Shown here: in pieces, positions 44,054 to 57,201 of the stretch
Position numbering within the stretch: position 1 is the stretch's first letter
Layout: each line of letters starts with the position of its first letter
NCBI GenBank assembly: GCA_036345935.2
Contig: JADWOT020000004.1
Coordinates: 7,784,168 to 7,848,167 of the forward strand
DNA: 64,000 bases
Direction: 5' to 3'
Source of the DNA: Taenia hydatigena
Taxonomy: Eukaryota; Platyhelminthes; Cestoda; Cyclophyllidea; Taeniidae
The notes under the pieces: model-generated
The model's database searches: none
The model's input: the letters and a program-made list of their open reading frames with translations, nothing else
Told to the model about the DNA's origin: nothing
Position numbers and translations under genes: made by a program

Positions 44054-44604
44054 CCAAGTGGTTAGGTGAGTGGGTAAATGCAACAATTCATGGAAAGGTG
44101 GGAGAAAGGGAGGAAATGATGAGGGCTGCATTGAAGCGCCGTGCGGAGTCATCCAACGGTGTCCACTTTCAATCCTCCTTCCCCCACCCTTTCACTCTCT
44201 CTGCTTCGCCTCTACCGCAATCGTTCCTTTGTCTCTTTCAGCCGAGCATGCAGATCACTTCACGTGTGTGGATGAACTGCATGGGCCTCTGGTGTCGTTC
44301 GTAATGCGAGACAAGGATTCGACTAAGCACGATATTGCGAATTGGCACCGGAGGCATCCACATTTTAGCTGCATAGAAACCTTTAGTGGTATGTGACCGA
44401 TTCTTTTAATTTAATGCATGCTTTCCACTGCGTCAACTGTTTTGCACTTGCTTACAATGGTTCTTACATGTGTTGACGAGCACTAAATAAACAGTGGCAG
44501 CAGCAGCAGCAGCAGCAGACCTAGTGGAGTGCAACAAAGTGCCCGATATCCATGTCCCACTGTGGAAGCAGTGTAGCACGTTGCTCATGACTAGGCCTAA
44601 CTAG
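44054..44604 (+). CDS. Three consecutive exons of a single-copy gene, 5' part missing; function unknown
   Basis: Exons 44054-44158, 44242-44388 and 44495-44604, all joined in phase 1. The first follows TTTAACTCAG and reads KWLGEWVNATIHGKVGER, EEMMRAALKRRAES; an 83-nt intron ends CTCTTTCAG; the second reads HADHFTCVDELHGPLVSF, MRDKDSTKHDIANWHRRHP and ends at a strong GTATGT donor; the third follows TAAATAAACAG and reads seven Ala (a CAG run), DLVECNKVPDIHVPLWKQ and ends CSTLLMTRPN stop. The first two exons are 105 and 147 nt, exact multiples of three. Exons 5' of this are absent: the C'1 block begins about 150 bp upstream, so the gene was probably broken by that insertion or duplication. About 120 aa visible; no family recognised. 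Confidence 0.55.
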
Positions 44605-45824
44605 ATCACACTAGATTGCACTGGAAGATAACAGGCTAAATTAGCCACCTAGGCTATATTGTGGCAGGCTTGAATAAGTGAGGAAAGAAGGGCGCGGGTT
44701 GACACACACAGTGAGAAAGTAAAGAATGCTTAGACTGAACACTCCCTCATTACGATATAATCTGCTACCAGCAATTACGGGACAAGAGTTTTCCACAATA
44801 TTTGGAAGGATCAGTGTGCAAGGAGCAGGCAACAGCGCTATCCAACCTGAGTGATGGTGCAACAGTGGATTCACTACTCCTACATCGACATTGAAATTTG
44901 TGTGGCGGAGGCTGACTGCCACCCAGCTGACATGACATGGTACGTGGTGGGTAGCAGGATTGGCAGACCATGAATTTGTTCTTCCTGTACCTTCTCCACG
45001 CACGTCTAGAGTGGTTTGCTGAGTGAATGTCCTAGTGGGAGAATGGCGTATGGCGGGACTGACTCGGAGTGCCACGGCTGCTGAGCGAATGGACACCTCG
45101 TCATCATGGATTGCCCCCGAATCGTCCAAACACGAAGGTCATCTCATGGACCTGAGGCACTTGCCACTTCATGTCTCAAGGACTGTGCTTTCAGCGTGTG
45201 CGTATGGTGGAATGTAGACACAGTTTCTCGTGGTGGTGAATGGTTTACTTACAGAAGACTGAATGTCACTGATAGGCGAGATCCATCTACTCGATGAAAA
45301 CCGATACAACTGCTTCGCACTTTGCGACATTCAAGTAGATGCCTTTTCCATACCACAGCGACTGACATTAACGACAGTGTGGCCACCTTCACAGGCAACA
45401 AGGATGCCAGTTGGATGATCACGAAGCAGCAGTGGTGGAGTATGAGACACGATGAGAGGAATTCACTGAATCGTGCTTCGTTTCTTTCCTCTTTGCTCTG
45501 CTCTCTGTGTACAAGAGGACGCATAATTGGCCTTTGCTCAGTGTGATTGACACTTGATGGAGTGATGAGTGTATTCTCCCTCACCTTTGTCATTTATCAA
45601 TCAAGTGTTGTGTACTGAACGCGATTTTATGGCTTGTATTCTCTGATTCGCATGCATCACTACTGACGGTTGTCAGTGATTACTCGATGGTACTTAATCA
45701 TCGTCACTTTTATCAAGGTCACCGTATTTATATTTATTTGGGCGCCTTTCCCTTCAGAGGGTGTATTTAAGGTTTAGGTGTTGTGGTTGTGGTCTAGGGC
45801 AGAAGTAATCAATCAATTTCTTGG
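44605..45824. other. Single-copy island, nothing firm
   Basis: A 162-codon minus-strand frame (44641-45129) and a plus-strand frame with DINDSVATFTGNKDASWM (within 45322-45546) are present, but neither has matching splice signals or a recognisable product. Frames of this size are expected by chance in 64 kb. Confidence 0.4.
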
Positions 45825-46017
45825 TGACTGCTAAAGGTCTAAGGTAGAGGAGCTCGTGTAGGATGAGAAGATTAGCGATAAGCTCAAGGACTTCCTACGG
45901 AGCGTTGTCCACGACATGCGAATGTCGAGACTGTCACTATCAGTGGATAGTCTAGATTGTGAGCTATTCGTAGCACATTTTAAAACGACTTTACACAACT
46001 CGCTCACCGCTCATTAA
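45825..46017 (+). pseudogene. Protein-like frame with one stop in the single-copy island
   Basis: The plus strand reads SKVEELV, TAG, DEKISDKLKDFLRSVVHDM, RMSRLSLSVDSLDCELF, HFKTTLHNSLTAH stop. The charged pattern continues on both sides of the TAG, as if a Gln codon had mutated. TCGTGTAG could also act as a splice acceptor, making it an intact last exon. The minus strand is also partly open (SRLSTDSDSLDIRMSWTTL), so the strand is not certain. Confidence 0.25.
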
Positions 46018-46164
46018 CAAGTGAGCATTTGATAAGTTCTTGCCATAGAACAGCGCCACTGATTTGTTGACCAAGTGACAAGTCGCTTTTATCTGCTCGA
46101 GGAATGCATTCTTGGCAGCAAATAACAACATGCTGGTGCCAGAACAAAAGATGCTCCAAAGCAG
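46008..46164 (-). CDS. Single well-bounded exon of an unknown gene
   Basis: Acceptor CCATCTGTTCTAG and donor G/GTGAGC bound a 157-nt exon, phase 0 in and phase 1 out, reading LLWSIFCSGTSMLLFAAKNA, FLEQIKATCHLVNKSVALFY, GKNLSNAHLLMS. The amphipathic, Lys/Asn-rich pattern is protein-like, while the other strand is full of stops. Partner exons were not found with certainty. C'2 starts about 330 bp to the right, so upstream exons may have been displaced. Confidence 0.4.
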
Positions 46165-48411
46165 CTAGAACAGATGGTGATGGTGGGCACAAAAATGAGT
46201 GCTTTGCGATTTACGTAGGCAAACCTATCGAGTGTTGATAAACACCACACCTCCGAAATTCTGCTTTAAAACCTTTGAGGAATCAGGTGAGTTAAAGCAA
46301 ATCGACATCATTTGTTTGCGCGTTTTATCACCTTCAAGCAAAGCATCGTCGTCCCAATCATGAATTCTATTGAAAATCCTCACTCATTTCACTTGACAAG
46401 GTGTGAAGAGGAGTATGCAAGGCCGAAATGTGTCGAGTTGGAGAAAGTAATGCACTGCCTTTGGAGGTCTGGGCATGATTTGCTTCGCCCTTTTTACTAT
46501 TTCCACTTTCCTTAGTCCTCCACTTTGTATTTGCGACATTCTTTTACTCTACAACACCTTACATTTGTTGCCCACATTAAAATTGCCCGACCGCTTTCCA
46601 GTTTTCTTCCACAACAATCAACTTATGTTCTAGCATCCCTATTCTTGGGACTTATCTCCCTTTTACTAACTACATTTCCGTTGCCATCGCGACCCATCGG
46701 CGTGGTATTATGATGTTCTCAAGGTCTTTGCCGTCCTCGCATTGTGAGGCAAAAGCTCTACACTCTGAAGCACTGCGAAGCGACATCAACACATTCTTAA
46801 ATCGCTGGAACCATTTGGGTTTCTCCAAGCCCCGTAGTCCACATTTACATGCCCTAGATCACATGGCAATGCAAAGTCACGTCTTTTTAATAATAATTTG
46901 CTCAAAACTCAACCACACACAAATAATGAGGCTAAATTTTTAAACAAAACTGTCCGTTAGCCCTGCTACTACAAAGCTTTGACCCAAAGAACCAAGTATT
47001 GCTCGCATAGCTGGTGCCTTCACTTCACTTTCGTCCTGACAACTGGGACCTTGCAAAAATGCGTTCCAGGTTACTTCTGCTTTAATATTTCTATCATATA
47101 TTTGCATCGCAACGTGCAACGATCAGCCCCACTCTGTTTAAAGACCAACGTCGACAAGTCCAGGTAAGCATGTATGTCACGCCAACGAGGCAGTTGTGAG
47201 GCCAGCGGACCAACATAGATTTGGGCAAAGGTAAAAGATATAAAGGATGGCAGGCACACCAGTAGGTGTTATTGAAAGCCGTTTAACAAGCAGATCTCCC
47301 ACCGAAATCTCTATTCCACCTAGTTAGCTCTGTCAGCATATCATTCAGCTCCAATAGTGGTACTAGCTACCAAGTTTGCTCAAGGGAACCGCGTGCTGGA
47401 ATGACAACACAACACCATTTAAGGCTGCCCTGCAGAGGAGATGATGTTACGACACTAATCAGGCAGCATGCAGCCTTCCCTCATTCCCGTCTACTTGGCA
47501 TACATGTCCCTGCACAAAGTGGTTGGGGTCGTCTTGCCCTCTTCTTTTTGCAAACACCCCCTTTCGCCTCACATCCACCTACGCAACAACTCACTTTTTA
47601 CACATTCAGCGCCTTCTAAAGCCACTCTCAGGGCTGTGACAGCATACCGCTCCTCCTAAACACTCATAATACCCCAAACAGTTGACAATTTACTTCAAAA
47701 TGCACCCATTACCCGTGCTAACAACAATTAACTGCAACCCAACAAAGTAAAACAGTTATACACCTCCTTCTGAAGCAAAATAAGCCGCACATATTACATA
47801 TTCATGCAGATGGCCTACGGCTAGCAGAGCTTCAATCTACAATAAAACATCTCTATCACCAATCCATACATGCGCACCTCAGTTTTCTCAGCTTTCCCCT
47901 CCCCCCTAAAGGCGGAAGGAGACACCATATTCGGACACAACACATGCAGGTGTATTCAACATACCACCCCGAAAAGGTACAACGACGACGCAGTCAAGCG
48001 GCCTCATCACCAAAATCCGTCATTCAACAATCCACCAACGCATAATACAACCCACTTCGCCTCGTCCAGCGCCATCTGCCGTGCTCTCCTCGGTAAGGCT
48101 ACTGCGTCGTCAGTCGCAGCATCTCCCATGCTGCAAGCTCATTCCGTATAAGATAGGGGAGAAATGTGCTAACCATCACGCGTGTCCATCACCAGTCGAG
48201 GAAACATTGACCTGAAAGCGATTAGTCAAACTCCTGTCAACGTTGCAGCATCACAACAACTATAGTGACAGTTTCTAAGCTTTGATATGCTATCGGTCTA
48301 AAATCGACTGCCATGTCGTAAACATGCAAGGCCAAGCGCAGCTACTTGTCGCAGACAGCGGAAATACACTCACTACCATCAAATGGCAGATCGCCGTTAA
48401 ACAACATTCAC

Positions 48412-48433
48412 ATACACACACACACACACACAC
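48412..48433. repeat. CA dinucleotide run
   Basis: Eleven CA units within the C'2 block; the other C copies lack it at this position. Confidence 0.95.
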
Positions 48434-49077
48434 GATAATCCCAAAATCGCACAATTTTGTGTCACACAAACTGCATAGGGCGGGATCTGCAAAAGTGAGC
48501 GCCGCATGAAGTCTTTGGACATTTTCCGTTTTTCCTATAAGTTAATCACACTCGGGCAATGGGTGGTCGTCCCACTCACTGCAACGCCCACATGTAGGCG
48601 TCATTAAAAATGCCTCCTGGGATACGCGCCGATTACCCGCGTCCTAGGCCTCAAACATTCGACGAGCGATTATCGAATGCGACAGTGGGTCGTATGGAGA
48701 ATCAGTCGTACACATCAAAGCATCATAAATACACGTTCAACTACTTCACACTTACATCATACCAACATCGTCTTGTGTCATAGTGGCAAAAGCCACAATA
48801 CCTAGACATCTTAGATTTAAAAAACGAATGAGCAAAGCCAATTATTGTAAGAAGGTAATAACGTCTGATTCAAATTATCTAGCATGCTTACCAAGTTACA
48901 GGTTTGCTCTGGTTTCGTTTCTACGTGGCACCCACACCGTACTCATCGTTACCAAGACCTCCAAGCACAGTCTCAGTGGTCTCCCATGGGTCTGCTTCCA
49001 TATCCACTTCACCCCTTGCCATTGCCACCGACGGCGAGGATAGGTCTTGTTGGCAGCCTGATGGGACTGTGATGTCG

Positions 49078-49407
49078 TTAAAAAACAACTCTTAACCAGC
49101 GTTGAAGACGGTAGCGACAGCAGAGCGAGTGCCAGTAAGTAAAATTGCACGCCATTATCATCATCATCACCATCAAACACCCCAACAATCTCGTCAAGTT
49201 AATGAGCACACCATAAAAGCCAGCAGCACCGCAATAAAAAATGGCATTGCAACACATGAACGGCCGAGTATTACACCACTCGACACTGTCGAAACAAGTC
49301 AATGTGCTATTGGGTGGCATCTCGTCCACACGCCCCACCGCAACGGTAGAGCGTCTGCACTTAAGGGCCATTGAAGGATAAACAAAAGTAGTAGTCAATG
49401 CAGACAA
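49078..49407 (-). pseudogene. Diverged copy of the Cys-rich frame in C'2
   Basis: About 109 codons retaining CRRSTVAVGRVDEMPPNST, DSVEWCNTRPFMCCNA and a hydrophobic region. The N-terminal Cys pairs seen in C and C'1 are out of frame here, so this copy is likely inactive. Confidence 0.3.
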
Positions 49408-50199
49408 GCCTCATTCCACCCCTTATGATCCGTGAGCAGGAACACATACGATCGCAATTTACTTCAGCGCAAACCGCCCCCCTCCTTCACCCTTCCCCTC
49501 CCCCAAGCACCGATCGCCCATCGCATCGCAAACGCAATCACATCAAGAGCAGCCACGCAACACTCCAGGCAGCTCCGACTCCAACACTGCCTGCCTGCAA
49601 AATATTCATACCTCCGTTATCCAACAGTCCTGAGCAGGCAGTCAATATTACAAAACGACTACGCGTAAAGAATCCACTGGCGCATCCAGTCACCACCTGC
49701 ATCACATGAACACGGCAGCCCTAACGTCCTGCCTTACACCGATCGCCTACACCTACACCTCGTCAAACAAGCACCGACTACCTCACTTCCATGCGATTAC
49801 ATCACAGTGCACACTGATAAACCCAACACAGCCCCTCATCCCCCCCACTCCCCCCCCCCCCCCCAACCTCCTCATACGTCTTGCATACCACAATTCCATC
49901 CGCATGCAGCCATCGAAGCATCTGGGCAGTGGAGGTGGCCATCCACTTTTCCTTTGAAACAGACTGACACCAACAACTATTCGTCATGACAGACTTCCCA
50001 CGTCCACTCGATACCGTGCAAGGTGCGATGTCCACTGTACTTTTGAAGGCGAATTGACCCTCAAGAATTGCACGAATGGAGGTAATTAAGATGAATAAGT
50101 GAACAGCTGCCACGAATTCACAGCTCAGGCATTAGTGTACGAGTAAATGGTAACGCAGATTCGAGGGAAGTGGGCTGCGTCCTCACTAAATGCATGTTT

Positions 50200-50644
50200 A
50201 GGCGAATGTCAGGGATGCCTGCATGGAAATGCGCACAGGTACAGCCCCACACAATTGTCCAGCACCTCCACCGCCAGCAGCAGCTAGAGCAGCCTTCGCA
50301 AGGTAAGAAAGAACCGACAGCTCCACCCTACCAATTTCCGCATTTTTCGCCACCATCAGCTGTCTTCCCTTTTGCAACCTTTCGAGAGATCTAGGAATCT
50401 CCTCCCTCCACTCCTACTCTCCATCACAATCCTCTTCCATCGCCTTGTCCAATTTATGCAATCCGACATCAGCTCTACACCTTTCGTCAACCTTCCCTCT
50501 CGATCAAATGTCATTGATTTAACCTCTGGACACTTGCAGGCCCTCTCTTGTATGATCTCGTCTCTCCTACCGCAGCCATTGTCTGTTGTCATAGTGGTGA
50601 AACGTGCAGTGCCATTTGTGCCCTCAAAAGGCATTATAGAGTGA
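50200..50644 (+). CDS. Possible two-exon gene in the 50-kb single-copy island
   Basis: A stretch with VQPHTIVQHLHRQQQLEQPS ends at a consensus donor CAAG/GTAAGA (about 50303), and an acceptor CGCCACCATCAG lies at about 50359. After it one frame stays open for 95 codons: LLPPLLLSITILFHRLVQF, NVIDLTSGHLQALSCMIS, LLPQPLSVVIVVKRAV, ending KGIIE stop. The phases of the two stretches do not match as drawn, so either another acceptor (TTGCAG at about 50540) is used or one part is not coding. Confidence 0.25.
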
Positions 50645-51845
50645 CCACTGATGGACAACGATGGCAATTGTTTCCTGAGAACACAATACATGACAAGTTG
50701 TAGGCACATGGTGGTAAGCACAGGCTAGTCTTGAGCTTTCAACGCACAAAGAACAGAGTAATGTAGTGGGGCCAAATTGAGGCAAAGAGGTCAACACGAG
50801 AAGGCAATCGAACTGCTTTTCAGTCCCAGGCAAGGTCAACCACACTTGGACAGAATTTGACACCAAATGATAGATGCAAACAAATGGGATCCAAGAAGTG
50901 ACAAAAGGAGTGTACTTTGCCAGTCTTCAGCTCTGAGTCAGAAGAGTGCAATGCTACTGCGTCACCACTTCCACCTGAATTTCGTGCGCGTACAGGAAGA
51001 AGAGAATGCCACATGCACTGGCCTTTCACCCTCCCCCTTCACATAAAACACATTCATCTTTGCCTTGTCACCCAAATCAATCCCTCAAGTGGTGAGCACA
51101 CATTCAACGTTCCGACGATTGCTCACTAACTCTCCCAGATCTGCTCATGAGCTAAACGCCCGCTCAGTGTCTACAGATGGCAAAAACTCATTAATAGCCA
51201 CAAGAGACTTGACAACTGCGTTGCAGTCGACTGAATTAGTGATGCTTACGCACACCTAGAACAAATCAACCCCTTCCATCCTCAAGCATATTAACACCTC
51301 TACACTTCAACCACATGCCTCACCAATGCAGACGCTGTGCACGTAAGCTCAAAGGCAACTCTTAAGGCACTCTCAAAACAAGCGACTAATCCAAGAGCAC
51401 TGCCAGAATATTTAATACGAGATTCACCTAATGACTTGATCAGAAAAATCGGTGCAACATCGAGCAGGTAAAACCAAGTTGTTGAGTTGAATACACAAGT
51501 CAGGAGTGAACGAATAAAATGAACCGATGAAGAACGAATGATAGATGACTATGTGAACACGGGATACAAATTGATATGAAGTGGCTGAGTACTTTGGATT
51601 ATGAATGGGCAAATAGGAGAACGATAAAAGCTTACAAATGTAGGTGACATAGTACGACAGGCATAACTAGGAACTCAGCTACTCTCGCCTCCAATTCCAT
51701 GGCGATGGCCTGGACTCGATTAAGGCCCCTTCCTCATTTCTGCCAGCCTCACTTCCTGTACCACCGAGGCAGTCCCAATGGCGGCAGTTGAGGCGACATG
51801 TTTGCGGTAGGCTGCATCCAGCCCCTCCGACACCTAGCCACGCGT
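50645..51845. other. Single-copy flank of unit D copy 2, nothing firm
   Basis: Only short frames. The last 180 bases before 51846 look compositionally like the start of D, so the true unit may begin further left and copy 1 may be the truncated one. Confidence 0.4.
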
Positions 51846-51994
51846 AGCCTCCAGTGCTGCGTTCGGCGACAATGTCAATCCTCCACGTACCACAGACTCC
51901 ACCACCACTGCTTCTCCGTCATCCTCCACCGATGCATCTGTGTCTGCACCTCCGCCTCACTTGACCTTTATATTGGTCGCTTAAATGTAGAAAA

Positions 51995-52387
51995 GACACC
52001 TGCTTCAGTAGTACACATTGTAAGGCCGGTCTTCTCTAATCTCCCCACAATCTCGTGCATGCGCCTTCTCATGAGCAAGTATTGCAGTAGTGAAGAATGG
52101 TCTCCAATCGCCTTCTTATGAAGTTTCTCTCAAACATCCCCCAGTTGCACCGAAATCCCATCGAGTAGACAGTTCGAAGGCATCACCAACGTTCGGTCTT
52201 TGTAAGCGAACAATTCATTGTCAACAACTGCATCTGCATTCCACCATAAATATGAACGAAGCATAGTCTTTTCGGGATAGAGTGGTGTGCATTCCAGACC
52301 CGTGAGAGGACCGTTTAGGAGAAAACAATGATGCAATTTTCCATCCCCAGCAATCGCAGCTTTTCTCCCACCCAGTCGCTCAGCCAC
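51995..52387 (-). pseudogene. Unrecognised protein fragment with one in-frame stop (block D, copy 2)
   Basis: Second copy of the 7640-8040 relic, sharing the TGA after QLGDV. Downstream of the stop the frame stays open through KAIGDHSSLLQ and MHEIVGRLEKTG. Differences from copy 1 are few and mostly amino-acid changing. Confidence 0.35.
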
Positions 52388-53255
52388 AGAATCACCCTAC
52401 ACGGACGTGAAGGAGATGCAGGAGCAACAAATACATGGCCCATCAATCCTACCCTCTAACATGCGAATGGCAGTCATGTGCTCAGCATCCACCATCACCA
52501 CCACAACCACTTCCATGATGGAGTAGGGGTGATTAGCCAACTGTCGCATCGCTGCTCACACATCAGTCTTGCATGAAATCAGCCAAAAGAGATATGCCAC
52601 ATCCCCATCGCTTTCAACCAGAGGATAGCAGCCGTCGAAGCGGTAGCAGCAGACATCATCACATCCATACAACGTGCTCTAACAGGCCCCATCGAAAACC
52701 GTACGAACTCTTTCGATCATCCAATGCAAAGGCGCAGATGATAAGCGAATAAATATTACCTCACTTTAACCACTCAAGCTTATTATAGGCATTTAAAAAC
52801 GACGCAAGACAGTTTGCATAGGGTTGACTAATTTTAGTAGCAGGTTATATCACAACCGCGGCACAAAGTCAGAACGACTCAAACTCAAGGTTATCAATCG
52901 AGAACTGCGAGATGCTGACTATTTAAGTCACCCGATTGGGTTGTCTAAACACGAGTTCGTTGTACGATACGATCGTCCATATTCGACAATCAGGCACCAG
53001 TTCCGATATACTAGAGTCTTCGTCAACAAGGCCCACTAATTTTGCCAAAGAGTAACTCATGCGCAGTGAAATCCAAAACTGCATCGAGGTAATAGTTAAC
53101 TCGTAAGAATCTTCAGAAGCTTTCGGCTAACTTAGAGAAAGCAAGAAAATCAAATGCCTAGATTAGATTTACCATCAATACATGGTGTAGGAAGAGAAAC
53201 TTACACCCTGGACAACGCAAGTCTCAAACTCCCTTTTCTTCTCTCCTGCAAGGCA

Positions 53256-53758
53256 TCAACGAACAGCGAGAACCACATGTTCGTCAGGTTTCGCCACTTC
53301 CACAGCCCGTGCAACCAAATCCATAACTTCACAGACAGGCAACGAGGAAGTAGCGATAGTAGCAGAACCATCAGCTAATGTGATTTCATTTTCAGATGTA
53401 GTAACAACTGACCACTCATTAATGGTGGCATGAACCCGCGCCACTTCAAACAAAAAGAGTGCACAGAAGTGGAGGGTTAACGGGTAAGAGTTACCACTGC
53501 AGCGAGGAATTTGATGGGCTGGACATCCAACAAGAGAGGCAACGTCAAAGACACACTGGTCGTAAACCTTTATACTCCGTCTGCGTAGATAGTGAGTACC
53601 ATACAGGCAGAGGAGACTGAGCTGTCGAGGAGACCGCCAGCGATCTCCGGCTTCGTGGTCGCGATGATAGTGCTGCAGCACGAGGCTGAAGGTGGTTGAG
53701 GGGTGTAGGTTCAGCAATTGGCTGTTGATCACTGCCTTTGCCGTATCGCATTCCTTGT
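53256..53758 (-). pseudogene. Two-exon gene fragment of unknown family (block D, copy 2)
   Basis: Exons complement(53495..53758) and complement(53256..53443), the same 51-nt intron with acceptor TTTGAAG. Changes from copy 1 include His to Tyr, Ala to Val, Lys to Glu (intron side), Arg to His and Thr to Ala. The frame remains open to the same stop. Confidence 0.45.
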
Positions 53759-56700
53759 CTGTAAGAAAAGTAGGGTCATGGTGAAGTAGAAGCGAATGGC
53801 AAAAATACAACGAAAAAAACACAAGGGAGAAGTGAAATGAATCATGATGCAAAAAAGAATGAGTCACAGGGGCTTTAAAGAACAGAATACACTACAATCC
53901 TACGTGTTGCATCGGCTCGCTTCCGTTTGGGTCAAGAAATACCCACCATCGAAAACGCGTCTGAAAAAAACGAAATATACAGCACACTACAGAAAAGGGA
54001 TGACTAGCTCACGCAACAAAACTTCACCCACCTTTATCACAACAGCTTTACCACAGCCCAGGTGCCTCATTATTCAATCGACATCAAAAAGTTGTTCACA
54101 AAAAGATAAGTGCATTTCCTTACCAAAAATGATTCCACGCCTACCTTACTACCTTAAATTCAGCCAATTATTACAAACCGATAAGAAACTAACAATACAT
54201 GGTTGGCGTCGAGCCTATTTCAAAAAGTAAGGACACTAAATGTGTTTCGTTAGTGCGGGGGGAGGGGGGGGCAAACACTTACTGTAGCTACTACTGGGTG
54301 ACAGTCATCAAAGCATCAGCGGCACCCACGACTCGTCAAGGAGATGAGAAATGGGTCGAGTAGTTGACACCCGTAGTTCCACCGAAAAAAACAGCCTTTT
54401 GATTGTTCGTCTCTACACACGTACTCGCTGCCATGAGACTGTGGTTCGCTGCCCCATGCAAGGAGCGCCGAATGAAGTGCACGCTGTCAATATGGACGAC
54501 GAAGAAGCGCACACTCTTTCAACTCTCCAATGACTGCATCGTACAGAGTAGACGTCCTCATCAACCCCTGCAGCTGAGAAACGGACAGCGAAGGCCTTTC
54601 AAGAGGATGAAAAAAGTGTCCTTATGAATAAATTCTTCCAACTCTGTTTTAGCTTTGACCGACTGCACGAGGTTTACCTACACCAAGATGAAATCCCTAC
54701 AATAAAAAGCTCAAATCAGATAGCAGATCGAAAATATAGCACAAGCTGACGCTTCGGCACTTTGAAGACTAAATCATAATGTATCCTTTCTAACCCCAAC
54801 AATTGAATATTTTCATTAGTATTTGTTTTAGATCCATCAGGAAAAAATAAATTTCTGGATTTATTAGCCCCTATTTTTCATCGAAGTCAACAACAGTTAT
54901 TTGGACTGAATCATAGGTAAGGAGGCATCGCGAGCCATTTTCTTGCAAGCAAACCTTCACGTTTAACTGATAGAATTACTAAAAATTCACATTTTTGAAT
55001 CCGCTGATGCAATAGAGGCCAAATCAAGACACAGGGAACTACATTCCACAATTGTTGCATCATTTATCAGTTCTTCCCAACATATTTCCTAGTTTCAACT
55101 TTATGGCCTTTTACAACAATTGTTGTAGGACCTCAAACGCTACCTTAGAATCGCCTGGAATGGTTCGACAAGTTACTTCATGCATACAAATGAGACGCGT
55201 AACCAACAAGAAAATCCGAACCCTCACCATTTGTCTTAATTTGAATGGAACTTGCACCCGCAAAAGTAAGCAAACTTAACCATATTGCAACAAGTCACCT
55301 ACGCCAAGAAGGACAATGTCGATACTAGCATTAGATTAAAGCAGACAAAAGAATTCGAGCGTGACATTGCAGGCAATGCAGAAACTATGATTGCAGCAAG
55401 CCAAGAAACCCTAACCACACTTTCACGTCAAGCTATACTTCTAGACATACACAAAGTGAACAAATAAAACACGCTTTATAATGGACAATCACACATCCGC
55501 TACCCATAAAGAAAAGTGCAAGCCGCAAACAGCAACAACAACCTTAGCAAACCCCAAATTTTCATGTATGCCGCCGGGTATATGCAAAGGCTATTCGTTA
55601 TGCAAAAAGCCAACTTTAGCAATAGCTATTGATATCAGCCTTAAGATTACAGCTAATCAAAATTTTGGATAGAATTACATTAGCTTGGAAGAAATGCCAG
55701 CTGTGCGTAGGCATATTTTAGCAAAAACCATTATTAGCATTAAATGCATGTTTCTTCACCCTAGCCTTTTCAGCTGTTGATGCAGACAAATTCTGTATCA
55801 CAAGAAGGCTCAGAGAGCGAATGAAGGAAGTCAGTTAATTCATCTATTGGTAGGGCTACTAAAATTTATGCAGATTAACTGTGCTAGTGATTATACGGTA
55901 GTGCGCCAACGTGATGTTAATGATTGCTCGAATTCAACAATGATTTGTAATAAATTATGCACAAAGGGATGTACTTTTTTGTGTAAATATGCCACTCGTG
56001 TTCGAATGCATTGCTAAGATGGGTATTATCACGGCTCGGCGCATGAGTGTTTCATGGTTAGTCTATGGCCCTTTGCAGGGAGCCATTTGTTATCCGTCTA
56101 CTTTGTCGCGTGGGTTTGTCAGGTACTTCGGAAACTGATATTGCTATTCGCATTGAATGGTTTGTTATTCTTATAGCACTGACATATTAATGGAGCTTGA
56201 TTTGTGGAAGAAGTTGAGAGTCCACTAAGTTGTTGAATTATTTCCAGTCGTTTTGGAAAGCGCTTATGCATACACATATGCTCATTCGATTCTGCACGCG
56301 CCTGCACGCTAAGCTAATCGCGATGGGAAAGATTACGTTACTGTTGGATATTATGCGAAATTGCGGCATTTTTTTATGCTGCGAAGTGGTTTAAGCGATT
56401 TATTTAGACTGTTGTGGTAGTTTTAAATGGTCTTTTTTTTACTAACAGTAGATTTTGACAACTGCAGCATAATCTGCTGAATGCAGTTGGAGATGTACCT
56501 ATTATTTGGCTTTTCTTCTTGTTAAGGACGTCGGAGACACTGAATTCGATGGAAATTTGGTTCCCTCGGTGAAGCGTCTGTTATAAGTATGGACGCACTA
56601 TCGGCTAACAATAAATATGAATCCCGCCTTTGCCATTACTTCGAACGTTGCTCAGGTGAGAATGAATCTCAATTTGCGAATTGTCATCATTCCCTTTCAT

Positions 56701-57201
56701 GTGTTAATGTTTTTAATGTACGCGTTTTTGATAAGTATTTTCCTTTTGCCATAGATCGCCAAATCCTTTCATAATTGGTGCATAGCAGAAGTTGGGTTGT
56801 CCAAGTTATTGTACTCATGTCGGTAGATTGGATTGCGCTTGTTGGACACTTCACACTGGAATTACTTATTAAGATCTACATCACTGGTTGGAACCTGAGT
56901 CCTTGGTTGTGTTGACCTTTCCTTAATACAGTGCATGTGGAAGATATAAGTAGCCACTTGGTCGTGGGTTCGGCTTCGACATGACTTGGTGTCCGATTCC
57001 GAGCCGGGCACAAAGGACTGGGTCTAGGGGAAATGAAGTTGTTTTTGCGAAGGGCTGTAACGGAACTTTGTGCAATGGAATTGAGTAGCTTTAAATTCCT
57101 AGTCACATTTTTAATTGGGTTAGTTTGAACGGGGCGCTGACAGGGCGATTGGAAACGCACTGTAGGCAATGCAGTTGTAAAACTGTAACTTGTATCATTA
57201 A

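Larger units (their letters stand above)
46497..50035 (-). repeat. Block C, inverted copy C'2
   Basis: The reverse complement of 13300-16600 is recognisable throughout: the 46497 end matches the last codons of the Cys-rich frame in E, and the 50035 end matches about 13300. It is a direct repeat of C'1, roughly 6 kb apart. It is more diverged from C than C'' is, and its frames carry stops. Confidence 0.85.
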
